The notes below the pieces were generated by a model that saw only the letters and a program-made list of their open reading frames with translations, made no database searches and was not told where the DNA came from. Of a stretch of DNA of 64,000 bases, positions 1 to 8,433 are shown piece by piece. The DNA comes from Haloterrigena sp. KLK7 (GTDB taxonomy: Archaea; Halobacteriota; Halobacteria; Halobacteriales; Natrialbaceae), in assembly GCF_037914945.1 (NCBI RefSeq), contig NZ_CP149787.1:620001-684000 (forward strand). Reading direction: 5' to 3'. Made by a program: the position numbers and the translations under genes. Each line of letters starts with the position of its first letter. Position 1 is the stretch's first letter.

Positions 1-711
1 CACCCGCTCGTCCGGAACGGCCCCGACGGCGCGGTGTCGGTCGTCGCCTCGAGTCTCGTCGCCGACTCGCCGATCACGGGACGACCGCTCGTCCGCGATC
101 TGATCGAGCGATACGGGGCGAGCCGAGAGACGACGAGCACCGCGGAGGCGGCCCCGGCGTTCCTCGAGCGGTATGCCGGCGTCGTCGTCCCCGAGCAACT
201 CCTGTTGCTGTGCGAGTACGGCATCGCCCTCGAGAGTCACCTCCAGAACAGTCTGCTCGTCTTCGACGCCGCGGACGCGCGGCCGGTGGCGACGCTCGTC
301 CGCGACCTCGGCGGGATTCGGATTCACGGCGGCCGACTCGAGGACCGCGGCCTCTCGGTCGATCCCTATCCCGATTCGGACCTCGACGCCGACGGCGAGG
401 AGGACTTGCACCGGAAGCTGTACTACGCGCTCTTCCAGAACCACCTGGCGGAACTGGTCGCGACGATCAGCCACGAACTGGACGTCGACGAGCGCGCGTG
501 TTGGTCGCGGGTCCGTGAGCAGTGCGAGCGAGCGTTCGACGAGATTCGCGCCGAGGGAACGGTCCCCGACGCTCGAGTTCGACGCGACGAACGGGCGCTG
601 TTCGCGGATCCGGCGACCCACAAGGCGCTGACAGCGATGCGCCTGCGAGGCAAGCGCCACGAGTACGTCACGAGCGAGGTGTCGAATCCGCTGGTTCCGT
701 CCGGTCGGTAA
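1..711 (+). CDS. IucA/IucC-family siderophore synthetase, C-terminal part (5' end outside window)
   Basis: The frame is open from base 1 (HPLVRNGPDG...) to a TAA at 709-711, so this is the last ~236 codons of a longer gene; full family members are ~600 residues. The motif ALESHLQNSLLVF corresponds to the conserved E-x-H-x-QN-x-LL segment of IucA/IucC NIS synthetases, which form amide bonds between citrate-type carboxylates and amines or hydroxylamines in the cytoplasm. The remainder matches the FhuF-like C-terminal domain (YYALFQNHL). A GTG at 34 could be mistaken for a start, but the family similarity continues upstream of it. Which siderophore step it performs cannot be told from this fragment. 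Confidence 0.85.
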   Translation, partial: HPLVRNGPDGAVSVVASSLVADSPITGRPLVRDLIERYGASRETTSTAEAAPAFLERYAGVVVPEQLLLLCEYGIALESHLQNSLLVFDAADARPVATLVRDLGGIRIHGGRLEDRGLSVDPYPDSDLDADGEEDLHRKLYYALFQNHLAELVATISHELDVDERACWSRVREQCERAFDEIRAEGTVPDARVRRDERALFADPATHKALTAMRLRGKRHEYVTSEVSNPLVPSGR

Positions 712-812
712 CGGATCGTCGATTCGGTCGGAGACGCGGGGCGAGTATCGAACCCGTTCTCGTCGCCCGTCGAGAAAGCGTGACGGTTCGGTCCATCGCT
801 CCGTCCGGTCAG

Positions 813-2042
813 TTACTCCGATCCATCGACGGCAGTCGATGCGGTGGTCGAATCGCCGTCGGCCGGCAGCGTCATCGAAAACGTCGATCCCTCGCCGGGC
901 TCCGAATCGACGATGATTTCGCCCTCGTGGCGCTCGAGGATCCGGTTACACAGCGCCAGTCCGATTCCCGAACCGGGGTGTTCGTCGCTCGAGTGGAGCC
1001 GCTGGAAGATCTCGAAGATACGGTCGACGTCGTCGGGGTCGATCCCGATCCCCTCGTCGCGGATCGAAATCGTCCACGTCGCGTCCTCGCGCGCCGCCGT
1101 CACGTGGACTCGCGGCGGTTCGTCGCCGCTGTATTCGATCGCGTTGGAGACCAGGTTCTGGAACACCTGCCGTAACTGTCGCTCGTCGCCCTCGACCGTC
1201 GGCAACGGCTCCCGCGTGATCTCGGCGTCGGTCTCGTCGATCTTCAACTGGAGGTCGGTGAGCACGTCGTCGAACACGGCGTCCAGATCGACGGCGTCGA
1301 ACGAGTCGCCGCCGGTGTCGACCCGCGAGTACTCGAGGAGGCCGTCGACCATCGACTGCATGCGTTCGGCGCCGTCGGCGGCGTACGCGAGGAACTCCTC
1401 GCACTCCGAATCGAGGTCGTCCCCGTGTCGGCTCTCGATGAGTCGCAGATAACTCCGCACCATCCGCAAGGGTTCCTGCAGGTCGTGGCTGGCGGCGTAG
1501 GCGAACTGCTCTAACCGCTCGTTCGAGTCCTCCAACTGCGCGACCGCCTCCTCGAGGCGCTGCTCGGTTCGCTGTAACGCGTCGTTTCGCTCCTCGAGCG
1601 TTTCGGCGTGGATGAGCGCCTGCGCCTCGTTGATACCGATCCCGAGGCCCGCGATCGAACCGGTCGCTAACAGGACCGCCTGGGTGCCGAACGTGAACTG
1701 GACGGTGACGCCGGGATGGAGAACGCGCAGCCCGAGGACCACTCCCATCACGGCGATGCCGGCGAGGACCCACGCGACGATGCGCGGATAGAACTCGGGC
1801 CGAATCGTCGTCGTCGGCAGCCAGATACCGATATAGAGCAAGACGGCGCCGAGCGAACCGGCCAACAGCAGATCGAGCACCGCCTCCAGCAGGAGCCCGC
1901 CCTCGGCCAGCGTGGCGGCCGATCTGATGCCCGCGCTGAGGAGAAATATCAGTCCCAGTGCCGGAATAACGCGGTGCCAGAAGCGCATCTCTCCTCGGGA
2001 CGGTTCGAGAACCGCAGCGACCGCGGACGAGTCCCCACTCAT
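813..2042 (-). CDS. Membrane-bound sensor histidine kinase
   Basis: 409 residues. An N-terminal membrane region of about four or five hydrophobic segments (residues ~10-140) is followed by a coiled linker, a HisKA domain with the H-box YAASHDLQEPLR, and a HATPase domain with N-box (NLVSNAIEY), G1 (DEGIGI) and G2 (GSGIGLAL). It autophosphorylates the H-box His and passes the phosphate to an unknown partner. No PAS or GAF domain is visible, so the membrane region is the likely sensor. I chose the ATG at 2042 over an in-frame TTG at 2093, because the TATA-like TATACTAAAA lies ~40-45 bases upstream of the ATG and within the longer version. The next gene upstream is a bat-type regulator on the same strand. 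Confidence 0.9.
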   Translation of the reverse strand: MSGDSSAVAAVLEPSRGEMRFWHRVIPALGLIFLLSAGIRSAATLAEGGLLLEAVLDLLLAGSLGAVLLYIGIWLPTTTIRPEFYPRIVAWVLAGIAVMGVVLGLRVLHPGVTVQFTFGTQAVLLATGSIAGLGIGINEAQALIHAETLEERNDALQRTEQRLEEAVAQLEDSNERLEQFAYAASHDLQEPLRMVRSYLRLIESRHGDDLDSECEEFLAYAADGAERMQSMVDGLLEYSRVDTGGDSFDAVDLDAVFDDVLTDLQLKIDETDAEITREPLPTVEGDERQLRQVFQNLVSNAIEYSGDEPPRVHVTAAREDATWTISIRDEGIGIDPDDVDRIFEIFQRLHSSDEHPGSGIGLALCNRILERHEGEIIVDSEPGEGSTFSMTLPADGDSTTASTAVDGSE

Positions 2043-2098
2043 TAGCGCGTAAATTGAACGCGATCCGGTTGAGGTGTCCTTTTTAGTATACAACTCCC

Positions 2099-2767
2099 TT
2101 AAGTACCTCCCGGAGACGGAGACGAGATCGCGGAAAGCGTCCGTCCGAGAATTCGATCGATACCGCGTCGGAGGCGGGAGGCGACGGCCTGCTGAGAGAT
2201 GCCGAGTTCGTCGCCCAGTTCCGCCATCGTCACCTCGCGCGGCGAGTTGAAATATCCGCGGTCGTAGGCGAGTACCAGCGCCTCACGCTGCGGATCGGTC
2301 AGCGCGGACTCGGTGTCCGTTTCGATCGGCGTCAGCGCGTGCAGTTTCGTCAGCGTGATCGGAATGTCCAGTTCCCGGCACCGGCGCTGAAAGGACGCGA
2401 TGTCGCTTCGGTCGTCGCCGCGAACGTCGAACGTCCACTGCCGGTTCGTCCCGACCGCCTCGATGAGCGGAATCTTCGTCGCCGTCAGCGTACTCAGGAC
2501 GCCGTCGTACTCCAGCGACCACTCGACGCGCAGCAGGTACTCGTCGCCGACGGAATCGACGAGCCGGATGTCTTCGACCCCCGGATGATCGGCGAACGCG
2601 CTCTCGATGTCGTCGACTTCCGTGCCGCGAACCCAGAAGTACGGCACCACCACGTCTCGCGCCGGGATGATCCGCTCCAGTTCGACCGTCACGTCCGGCA
2701 ACCGTTCGAACACGCTCCCCAGCGGGAACGCGTCTGACGGGACCGTAAACGTCGCCTCGGTAGCCAT
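2099..2767 (-). CDS. Bat-type HTH-10 transcriptional regulator
   Basis: 222 residues. The C-terminal HTH-10 domain (residues ~160-215; LTDPQREALVLAYDRGYF, then LGISQQAVASRLRRGI) is the haloarchaeal bacterio-opsin-activator type helix-turn-helix. The N-terminal ~150 residues form the usual all-beta/alpha bat-associated sensory module, without PAS or GAF. The ATG giving MATEATFTVP is preferred over an in-frame start eight codons upstream, because family members begin with this strand. It lies 56 bases upstream of the histidine kinase in the same direction; with no receiver domain it is not an obvious phosphotransfer partner. Targets unknown. Confidence 0.88.
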   Translation of the reverse strand: MATEATFTVPSDAFPLGSVFERLPDVTVELERIIPARDVVVPYFWVRGTEVDDIESAFADHPGVEDIRLVDSVGDEYLLRVEWSLEYDGVLSTLTATKIPLIEAVGTNRQWTFDVRGDDRSDIASFQRRCRELDIPITLTKLHALTPIETDTESALTDPQREALVLAYDRGYFNSPREVTMAELGDELGISQQAVASRLRRGIDRILGRTLSAISSPSPGGT

Positions 2768-2867
2768 CGTCGGACCCGTCGCGGGCCGCACGTAAAGACC
2801 TGCTACCCGACCGCCCGGCCGCAGCGCGGAATCGGTGCGGGGAAACCGGCGCTCGAAATCGGCTCGC

Positions 2868-2877
2868 TATCCTTAAC
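2868..2877 (+). promoter_or_regulatory. TATA-like element of coaBC
   Basis: TATCCTTAAC is an AT-rich block in GC-rich surroundings, centred about 29 bases before the coaBC ATG at 2902. That spacing predicts transcription starting at or next to the start codon, i.e. a leaderless mRNA. Confidence 0.5.
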
Positions 2878-2901
2878 ACGTCCCCGTGAGAACAGCGACC
2901 C

Positions 2902-4122
2902 ATGCTCGAGGGAGTCAACGTCGCGCTCGGGGTGACGGGGTCGATCGCGGCCGTCAAGACGGTCGAACTGGCCCACGAGCTCCGGCGACAGGGGGCCGAC
3001 GTGCGCGGAGTGATGACCGAAAGCGCACAGGGGATCATCCACCCCTGGGCCGTGGAGTTCGCGACGGACGACGACGTCGTCACGGAGATCACCGGGAGCG
3101 TCGAACACGTCGACCTCTGTGGCTACGACGGCTGGGCCGACGTCCTCCTGATCGCGCCGGCGACGGCGAACACGGTCGGCAAGATCGCCGGCGCGGTCGA
3201 CGACACGCCCGTGACGACCTGCGCGACGACCGCGCTCGGCGCCGACACGCCGGTCGTGATCGCCCCCGCGATGCACGAACCGATGTACGACCACCCAGGC
3301 GTCCTCGAGGCCATCGACACCGTCGCGGAGTGGGGCGTCGACTTCGTCGACCCGCGCCTCGAGGAGGGGAAGGCCAAGATCGCCGGCGAGGACGCGATCG
3401 TCACCGACGTCGCCCGCGCGGCCGGCGAGCGCCCGCTCGAGGGCCAGCGCGTCGTCGTCACCAGCGGCGCGACGGCGGAGTCGATCGATCCGGTGCGCGT
3501 GATCACCAACCGATCGTCGGGGAAGATGGGACGCGCGGTCGCGAGGGCCTGCTACGCTCGCGGCGCGGACGTGACGCTGGTCCACGGCGTCGTCGGCCCA
3601 CGATCGATCGCGGCCGACGGCGGACCGCCCGAGACCGACGGGGAGGGCGACCTCCCCTACGCCGCGGTTCGGAGCGTCGAGAGCGCGAGCGAGATGCTCG
3701 CGGCGACCCGCGAGGCCTGTGCGGACGCGGACGCGCTGGTTTCGGCGGCCGCGATCGGCGACTACACGGTCGAGGGCAGCGACGAGAAGATCCGCTCGGG
3801 CCAACAGCTCTCGCTCGACCTCGAGCCGACGCCGAAACTCATCGACGAGATCCGCGAGGAGCGACCCGACCTGCCGATCGTCGGCTTCAAGACCGAGACC
3901 TCGGGAGACGAGCGGGCGATGATCGAGAAGGCCCGCGAGACGCTCGAGCGCGCGGGCCTGGCCTTCGTCGTCGCCAACGACGCGAGCGTGATGGGGGCCG
4001 ATCGGACCGCGGCGCTGCTGGTCCACGAAACCGACGCCGCCCGCTACGAGGGGACGAAGGCGGGACTGGGCGGCGAGATCGCCGACTCGATCGCGGCGGT
4101 CGTCGACGACAACTCTTTGTAA
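2902..4122 (+). CDS. coaBC: Bifunctional phosphopantothenoylcysteine decarboxylase / phosphopantothenate-cysteine ligase
   Basis: 406 residues, standard for CoaBC (Dfp). Residues ~1-180 are the flavin-dependent CoaC decarboxylase with the motifs APATANTVGKIA and PAMHEPMYDHP. Residues ~185-406 are the CoaB ligase, with GQRVVVTSGATAE, the nucleotide-binding NRSSGKMG, and a conserved K region at VGFKTET. It makes 4'-phosphopantothenoylcysteine and decarboxylates it to 4'-phosphopantetheine in the coenzyme A pathway. It stands alone, divergent from the bat-type regulator. The long GC-rich open frame on the opposite strand is a shadow. Confidence 0.96.
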   Translation: MLEGVNVALGVTGSIAAVKTVELAHELRRQGADVRGVMTESAQGIIHPWAVEFATDDDVVTEITGSVEHVDLCGYDGWADVLLIAPATANTVGKIAGAVDDTPVTTCATTALGADTPVVIAPAMHEPMYDHPGVLEAIDTVAEWGVDFVDPRLEEGKAKIAGEDAIVTDVARAAGERPLEGQRVVVTSGATAESIDPVRVITNRSSGKMGRAVARACYARGADVTLVHGVVGPRSIAADGGPPETDGEGDLPYAAVRSVESASEMLAATREACADADALVSAAAIGDYTVEGSDEKIRSGQQLSLDLEPTPKLIDEIREERPDLPIVGFKTETSGDERAMIEKARETLERAGLAFVVANDASVMGADRTAALLVHETDAARYEGTKAGLGGEIADSIAAVVDDNSL

Positions 4123-4164
4123 CAGAACTGAAGTTTCCGAAATCGGGGTCAAGCGGGGCAAGAG

Positions 4165-4174
4165 AATTATATAC
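4165..4174 (+). promoter_or_regulatory. TATA-like element before the 31-codon ORF
   Basis: AATTATATAC is the only AT-rich block in the 180-base gap after coaBC. Transcription would start near 4195-4198, just before the small ORF at 4203 and about 110 bases before the next full gene. Confidence 0.55.
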
Positions 4175-4202
4175 GAGGCGTTCGTGCGACGACGTAACAG
4201 CT

Positions 4203-4298
4203 ATGCGAACAGTCTCAATGGATGGTTCGATCACGGGATGGGTGTCCTTCGCTACCGCTAGCGGTTTCGAGCGGGACTCGATCGACGGCGCGAGGTGA
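4203..4298 (+). CDS. Possible 31-residue leader peptide
   Basis: An ATG-initiated ORF of 32 codons (MRTVSMDGSITGWVSFATA...) lies between the TATA box at 4165-4174 and the GTG start of the next gene at 4305, ending seven bases before it. It matches no family I know. Position and tight spacing suggest an upstream ORF translationally coupled to the DUF7344-like gene, but it may be non-coding leader. A second in-frame ATG occurs at codon 6. Confidence 0.3.
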   Translation: MRTVSMDGSITGWVSFATASGFERDSIDGAR

Positions 4299-4304
4299 CT
4301 CGAC

Positions 4305-4997
4305 GTGGCCCAACAACAGCGACGACGACCCGAGGAAACCGACGGAACGGACAGAACGGACGGAGCGGACAGAACGGATGGAACGAACAGAACGGACGGA
4401 GCGGACAGAACGGACGGGGCTGACGGAGCCGACGAGCCCGACGAGAGCGGCCCGCTTTCGAAGGGCGAAATCTTCGAAGTGCTGCGCAATCAGCGGCGAC
4501 GCTACGTCCTCCAGTACCTGAAACAGGACAGTCGCCCCGTCGAACTCGGCGATCTCGCCCAGCAGGTCGCCGCCTGGGAGTACGACACGGTCCCCGAGGA
4601 GGTGACGCCCGAACAGCGGAAACGCGTCTACACGACCCTTCAGCAGACTCACCTCCCGAAGATGGACGAGTCGGGCATCCTCGTGTTCGACTCCGACGAG
4701 GGCGTCATCGAGGCGACCGACCGAACGCGGGACATCAGCATCTATCTGGAGATCGTCCCCGGCCACGAGTTCGCCTGGCGCGAACTGTACCTCTCGCTCG
4801 GGGCGATCAGTTCCGCGCTGGTGGCCGCGCTGTGGCTCGAGATCTATCCGCTGACGCTGCTGTCGGACCTGACGTGGGCCGCGATCATCGCCCTGACGGT
4901 GACGCTGGCGGCGGCGGCCCACATCTACCACGAGCGGAACATGCGACTCGGCCACGGCGATCAGCCGCCCGAACTCAGTTTCACGAGCGAAAAGTAG
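4305..4997 (+). CDS. DUF7344-like winged-helix membrane protein with a hexapeptide-repeat N-terminus
   Basis: 230 residues with three parts. Residues ~12-44 are a low-complexity tract of repeated TDG(T/A)DR-like units. Residues ~50-140 are a winged-helix domain ([19 protein letters not shown]...) typical of the haloarchaeal DUF7344 group. Residues ~155-205 hold two hydrophobic helices ([19 protein letters not shown] and [18 protein letters not shown]). The layout suggests a membrane-anchored DNA-binding or protein-binding regulator. The GTG at 4305 is the first start that includes the whole wHTH domain. Function unknown. Confidence 0.8.
   Translation: MAQQQRRRPEETDGTDRTDGADRTDGTNRTDGADRTDGADGADEPDESGPLSKGEIFEVLRNQRRRYVLQYLKQDSRPVELGDLAQQVAAWEYDTVPEEVTPEQRKRVYTTLQQTHLPKMDESGILVFDSDEGVIEATDRTRDISIYLEIVPGHEFAWRELYLSLGAISSALVAALWLEIYPLTLLSDLTWAAIIALTVTLAAAAHIYHERNMRLGHGDQPPELSFTSEK
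4338..4436 (+). repeat. In-frame short tandem repeat (hexapeptide-coding)
   Basis: Imperfect copies of an 18-base unit resembling CGGACAGAACGGACGGAG encode about five TDG(T/A)(D/N)R units, ending in a GADGADE tail. The reading frame is kept throughout, so it is a coding repeat and not an intergenic array. Such tracts are prone to copy-number change by slippage. Confidence 0.85.
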
Positions 4998-5098
4998 CGG
5001 CGGCCGTCGACGCCGGGCCGCCGTTCGTCCGTGGGAGTCGACCGCATACGGCTCGAGCGGATCGTCAACTTTTACTCCGCCACCGTCCGACCCACGGC

Positions 5099-5668
5099 AT
5101 GGATCAGTTGAAGCGGTCCCTTCTCGAGGCGCCGATCATCGAGAAAAACGGCTACCACTACTTCGTCCACCCGATCAGCGACGGTGTCCCGAAGCTCGAC
5201 CCCGGCCTGCTCCGAGAGATCGTCATCCGAATCATTCGGAAAGCGAAACTCGAGGACGTCGACCGAATCGTCACGCCCGCCGCGATGGGCATTCACATCT
5301 CGACCGCGGTCTCGCTGATGACCGACATCCCGCTGACCGTGATCCGGAAGCGCCAGTACGGCCTCGACGACGAGGTCGCCATCTCCCAGAAGACCGGCTA
5401 CTCGGAGAACGAGATGTACATCAACGACGTCCGCGAGGGCGAGCGCGTGCTCGTCCTCGACGACGTCCTCTCGACGGGCGGCACGCTCGCGGCCGTCCTC
5501 GACGCCCTCGACGAGATCGGTGCGGAGGTCATCGACACGGTCGCGGTCATCAAGAAGGTCGGCGGCGAGAACAAGGCCGCCGACGCCGGCTACGACGTCA
5601 AGACGCTGATCAACGTCGACGTCGTCGACGGCGAGGTCGTCATCGTCGACGAGGACGGCGACTCGTAG
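5099..5668 (+). CDS. hpt: Hypoxanthine/guanine-type purine phosphoribosyltransferase
   Basis: 189 residues, normal for the archaeal HGPRTase/APRTase-like family. The PRPP-binding motif [14 protein letters not shown] is intact (residues ~118-131), and the N-terminus [20 protein letters not shown] is typical of archaeal Hpt. It transfers phosphoribose from PRPP to purine bases for salvage. The ATG at 5099 follows an AT-rich block (ACTTTTACT) by ~30 bases, which rejects the longer open frame running back into the upstream gene. It is monocistronic; which base it prefers is not readable from sequence. Confidence 0.93.
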   Translation: MDQLKRSLLEAPIIEKNGYHYFVHPISDGVPKLDPGLLREIVIRIIRKAKLEDVDRIVTPAAMGIHISTAVSLMTDIPLTVIRKRQYGLDDEVAISQKTGYSENEMYINDVREGERVLVLDDVLSTGGTLAAVLDALDEIGAEVIDTVAVIKKVGGENKAADAGYDVKTLINVDVVDGEVVIVDEDGDS

Positions 5669-5789
5669 GCGTCGCGCATCCGGCGAGTCGATCGGTCACG
5701 AATCGATCGGATATCACTATTAGTGACAAAATCGACAGCTGAGCGCTCGGTGACAAGGAATATAGTAGCGGACTGGGTATCCATTCCCA

Positions 5790-7433
5790 ATGGGACACAC
5801 TGGTGAGGGTGATTCCGTCCGACTCCCTCGTCGATCGGTGCTCGCCGGACTCGGGGGGTTCGGCGCCGTCGGCACGGCCGGCTGTATTAGCACCGACCAG
5901 GGGATCGAACTCGATAGCGATCCCGAGAGACTCATCTTCGAGGGGTTCCGGGAGGCGGGCGTCGAACCGCCCGTCGAGACGACGATTTACTCCAATGCCG
6001 AGACGAACGGGCGGAAACGGTGGGCGCAGCTGGTCAAGCGCGAACTGGACAGTACCGACCTGTTCACCGTCGAGTTCGAGACTCTCGAGTGGACCTCGTA
6101 CATCGATCTGGTCAACAACATGGCCGCCAACGAGGAGAACGCGCTGGTCTGTCTGGGATTTATCGGCGGCTGGGATCCGCATCAGTACGTCTATCCGGGC
6201 TTTCACTCCGACAGTTTCGCCCCGACCGGCCTCAACATCAACCACTACGAAAACGAGCGGGTCGACGACCTCATCGACGAGGGGGTCGCGACCGTCGACG
6301 GCGACGAGCGCGTCGAGATCTACGAGGAGTTACAGGAACTACTCGTCGAAGAATCGCCGCTGTCGTTCGTTCGCGCCCCCGAAGAGATCGTCACCTATCG
6401 AGCCGACGCGATCGAGGGATTCCGGACGTATCCGGTCCCCGGTGACGAGTACAAATCGATCTACGCGCCGACGCTCGGAACCTACACGGAACTCACCACC
6501 GGAGCGACCGAACTCGTCGGCGACGCGGGAACGGAGATCGACAGCTACGATCCGGTCCAGACGGCCGACGACGTCTCGTATATGGTCACCGGCCTCGTCT
6601 ACGAACAGCTCCTCGAGATCGACTTCGACGGGAGCGTTCGGCCGCTGCTCGCGACCGATTGGCGCCGAATCGACGAGACGACCTGGCGGTTCGACCTGCG
6701 AAAGGACGTCCGATTTCACACCGGCGAGCCGTTCACCGCCGCGGACGTCCGTGCGACCCTCGAGCGATACGAGGGGACGCCGAGCGAACGGGACGTGTAC
6801 AACTGGTACGAGAGCGCGGAGATCCTCGGCGACCACGAGATCGAGATCTCCCTCCGAAAGCCGTACGGACCGCTGGAAACGGCGATCGCGCAGGTGCCGA
6901 TCCTCCCGGAAGCCGTCGCGGACGGTACGCACGACATCTCGAAGCGGCCGGTCGGAACCGGCCCGTACGCGTTCAAGAAACACGAGCCCGCCACGCTCTG
7001 GCGGCTGGTCGCCAACGAGGACCACTGGCACGACGGGAGCAACGGCGTCCCCGCGACTCCGCCGATCGAGACCGTGACGATGCGGATTATCACCGACTCG
7101 TCGGCCCGACGCGGCGCCCTCGAGGCAGGCGATATCCACCTGACCACGGGGCTCCCGAACGAGAGCCTCGAGACGTTCGAAGCCGACGACGCGTTCGTCG
7201 TCGACCGGACGACCGGCGCCGCCGTCGACTTCCTGGGCTATCCGAGCTACCTCGAGCCGTTCTCCAATCCGAAGGTCCGGCGGGGGATCGGCCAGCTGAT
7301 CCCGCGCGAGCGGATCATCGAGGACGCGTTCCACGGCGCCGGAACCGCGGCCTACACGCCGATCTCTCCGATGCACGAGCGGTTCGTGGATCCGGAGTTC
7401 GAAGCGCGCATCGTCGACGAGTACTTCAGCTGA
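5790..7433 (+). CDS. Family-5 ABC transporter binding lipoprotein, circularly permuted
   Basis: 547 residues. The N-terminus carries a Tat lipoprotein signal (RR at 14-15, lipobox GTAGC with Cys32), so the protein is exported folded and lipid-anchored outside the membrane. It belongs to the SBP_bac_5 (peptide/nickel-type) family, but segments are in swapped order. Residues ~44-225, beginning at DPERLIFEGFREAG, match what is normally the C-terminal third. Then YDPVQTADDVSY, FDLRKDVRFHTGEPFTAADV and the rest match the normal N-terminal two thirds, ending at RRGIGQLIPRERII...FHGAGT. All pieces are present. It heads an operon with two permeases and two ATPases; the permease start is 22 bases downstream. 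Substrate unknown. Confidence 0.92.
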   Translation: MGHTGEGDSVRLPRRSVLAGLGGFGAVGTAGCISTDQGIELDSDPERLIFEGFREAGVEPPVETTIYSNAETNGRKRWAQLVKRELDSTDLFTVEFETLEWTSYIDLVNNMAANEENALVCLGFIGGWDPHQYVYPGFHSDSFAPTGLNINHYENERVDDLIDEGVATVDGDERVEIYEELQELLVEESPLSFVRAPEEIVTYRADAIEGFRTYPVPGDEYKSIYAPTLGTYTELTTGATELVGDAGTEIDSYDPVQTADDVSYMVTGLVYEQLLEIDFDGSVRPLLATDWRRIDETTWRFDLRKDVRFHTGEPFTAADVRATLERYEGTPSERDVYNWYESAEILGDHEIEISLRKPYGPLETAIAQVPILPEAVADGTHDISKRPVGTGPYAFKKHEPATLWRLVANEDHWHDGSNGVPATPPIETVTMRIITDSSARRGALEAGDIHLTTGLPNESLETFEADDAFVVDRTTGAAVDFLGYPSYLEPFSNPKVRRGIGQLIPRERIIEDAFHGAGTAAYTPISPMHERFVDPEFEARIVDEYFS

Positions 7434-7455
7434 GCACCGATCGAACTCGGTTCAG

Positions 7456-8409
7456 ATGACCCTGGCGAACTACGTCGTAAAGCGGGTGTTGGTGACGGTT
7501 CCGGTACTGCTGGGTGTGACGGCCCTGACGTTTTCGCTGCTCCACCTGACGCCGGGGAGTCCGGTCGACGCCGCGCTCGGGTTTCGGGAGGTCGACCCGG
7601 CCGTCAGGGAGGCGCTGGAAGCCGAGTACAACCTCGACCGCCCGATCTGGGAGCAGTACCTGCTCTGGCTGCGCGACGCGATCGTCCTCGAGTTCGGCGA
7701 GTCACCGATCACCGGTCGCGACGTCGGGGCGACGATCGCCGATCGGTTGCCCTACACGCTCGCACTCGGCGGCGCGGCGTGGCTCTGTTCGCTCCTGATC
7801 GGGATTCCGGCGGGTATCATCGCGGCCGTCAAGCGGGGCGAGCCCGCCGACGAGGTCAGCCGCGTCGCGGCCCTCGCCGGCATCGCGACGCCGAACTTCT
7901 GGCTGGGCCTGGTTCTCCTGTTCGTCTTCGGCGTCCGCCTCGGCTGGTTCCGGGTCATTCCGCCGGACGCGCCGCTGCTGAGCCTCGAGACCCTGCGGTT
8001 TCTGGTCCTGCCGACGATCACGCTCGGCACGGCCTCGGCCGCGCTCATCACTCGCCTGCTGCGCTCGTCGATGCGCCGGGAACTGAACGCGGCGTACGTC
8101 CGGACCGCCCGCGCGAAGGGACTGCGCGAGCGGACGGTGATCTGCAAGCACGTCCTGCGCAACGCCCTGATCGCCGTCGTCACCGTCGCCGGCCTCCAGT
8201 TGACCCTCCTCATCGACGGCGCGGTGGTCGTCGAGCAGGTGTTCTCCTGGCCCGGCACGGGGCGGCTCCTCGTCGGCGCGATCGGACGGCGCGACGTCCC
8301 GACCGTCCAGGCGACGGTGCTGGTCATCGCCGTCTCGGTCGTCGTCGCGAACCTGCTCGTCGATATCGTCTACGCAGCGCTCGACCCGCGGATCAGATAC
8401 GAACGGTGA
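7456..8409 (+). CDS. dppB: ABC transporter permease, DppB type
   Basis: 317 residues with about six membrane helices. It has the DppB/OppB hallmarks: an N-terminal helix followed by HLTPGSPVDAALG, LPYTLALGGAAWL, and the cytoplasmic coupling loop containing VRTARAKGLRE that contacts the ATPase. It forms half of the translocation channel with the next gene. It lies 22 bases after the binding-protein gene and 24 bases before the second permease, in one operon. Confidence 0.95.
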   Translation: MTLANYVVKRVLVTVPVLLGVTALTFSLLHLTPGSPVDAALGFREVDPAVREALEAEYNLDRPIWEQYLLWLRDAIVLEFGESPITGRDVGATIADRLPYTLALGGAAWLCSLLIGIPAGIIAAVKRGEPADEVSRVAALAGIATPNFWLGLVLLFVFGVRLGWFRVIPPDAPLLSLETLRFLVLPTITLGTASAALITRLLRSSMRRELNAAYVRTARAKGLRERTVICKHVLRNALIAVVTVAGLQLTLLIDGAVVVEQVFSWPGTGRLLVGAIGRRDVPTVQATVLVIAVSVVVANLLVDIVYAALDPRIRYER

Positions 8410-8433
8410 CACACGACTGATGACACACGACCG

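Noticed and set aside
2043-2093. TTG start extending the histidine kinase by 17 codons
   Set aside because: The TATA-like TATACTAAAA lies inside the extension, so the ATG at 2042 is the better start.
4338-4436. Short repeats as a possible CRISPR-like array
   Set aside because: Units are adjacent without spacers, keep one reading frame and encode a peptide repeat; no cas genes nearby.
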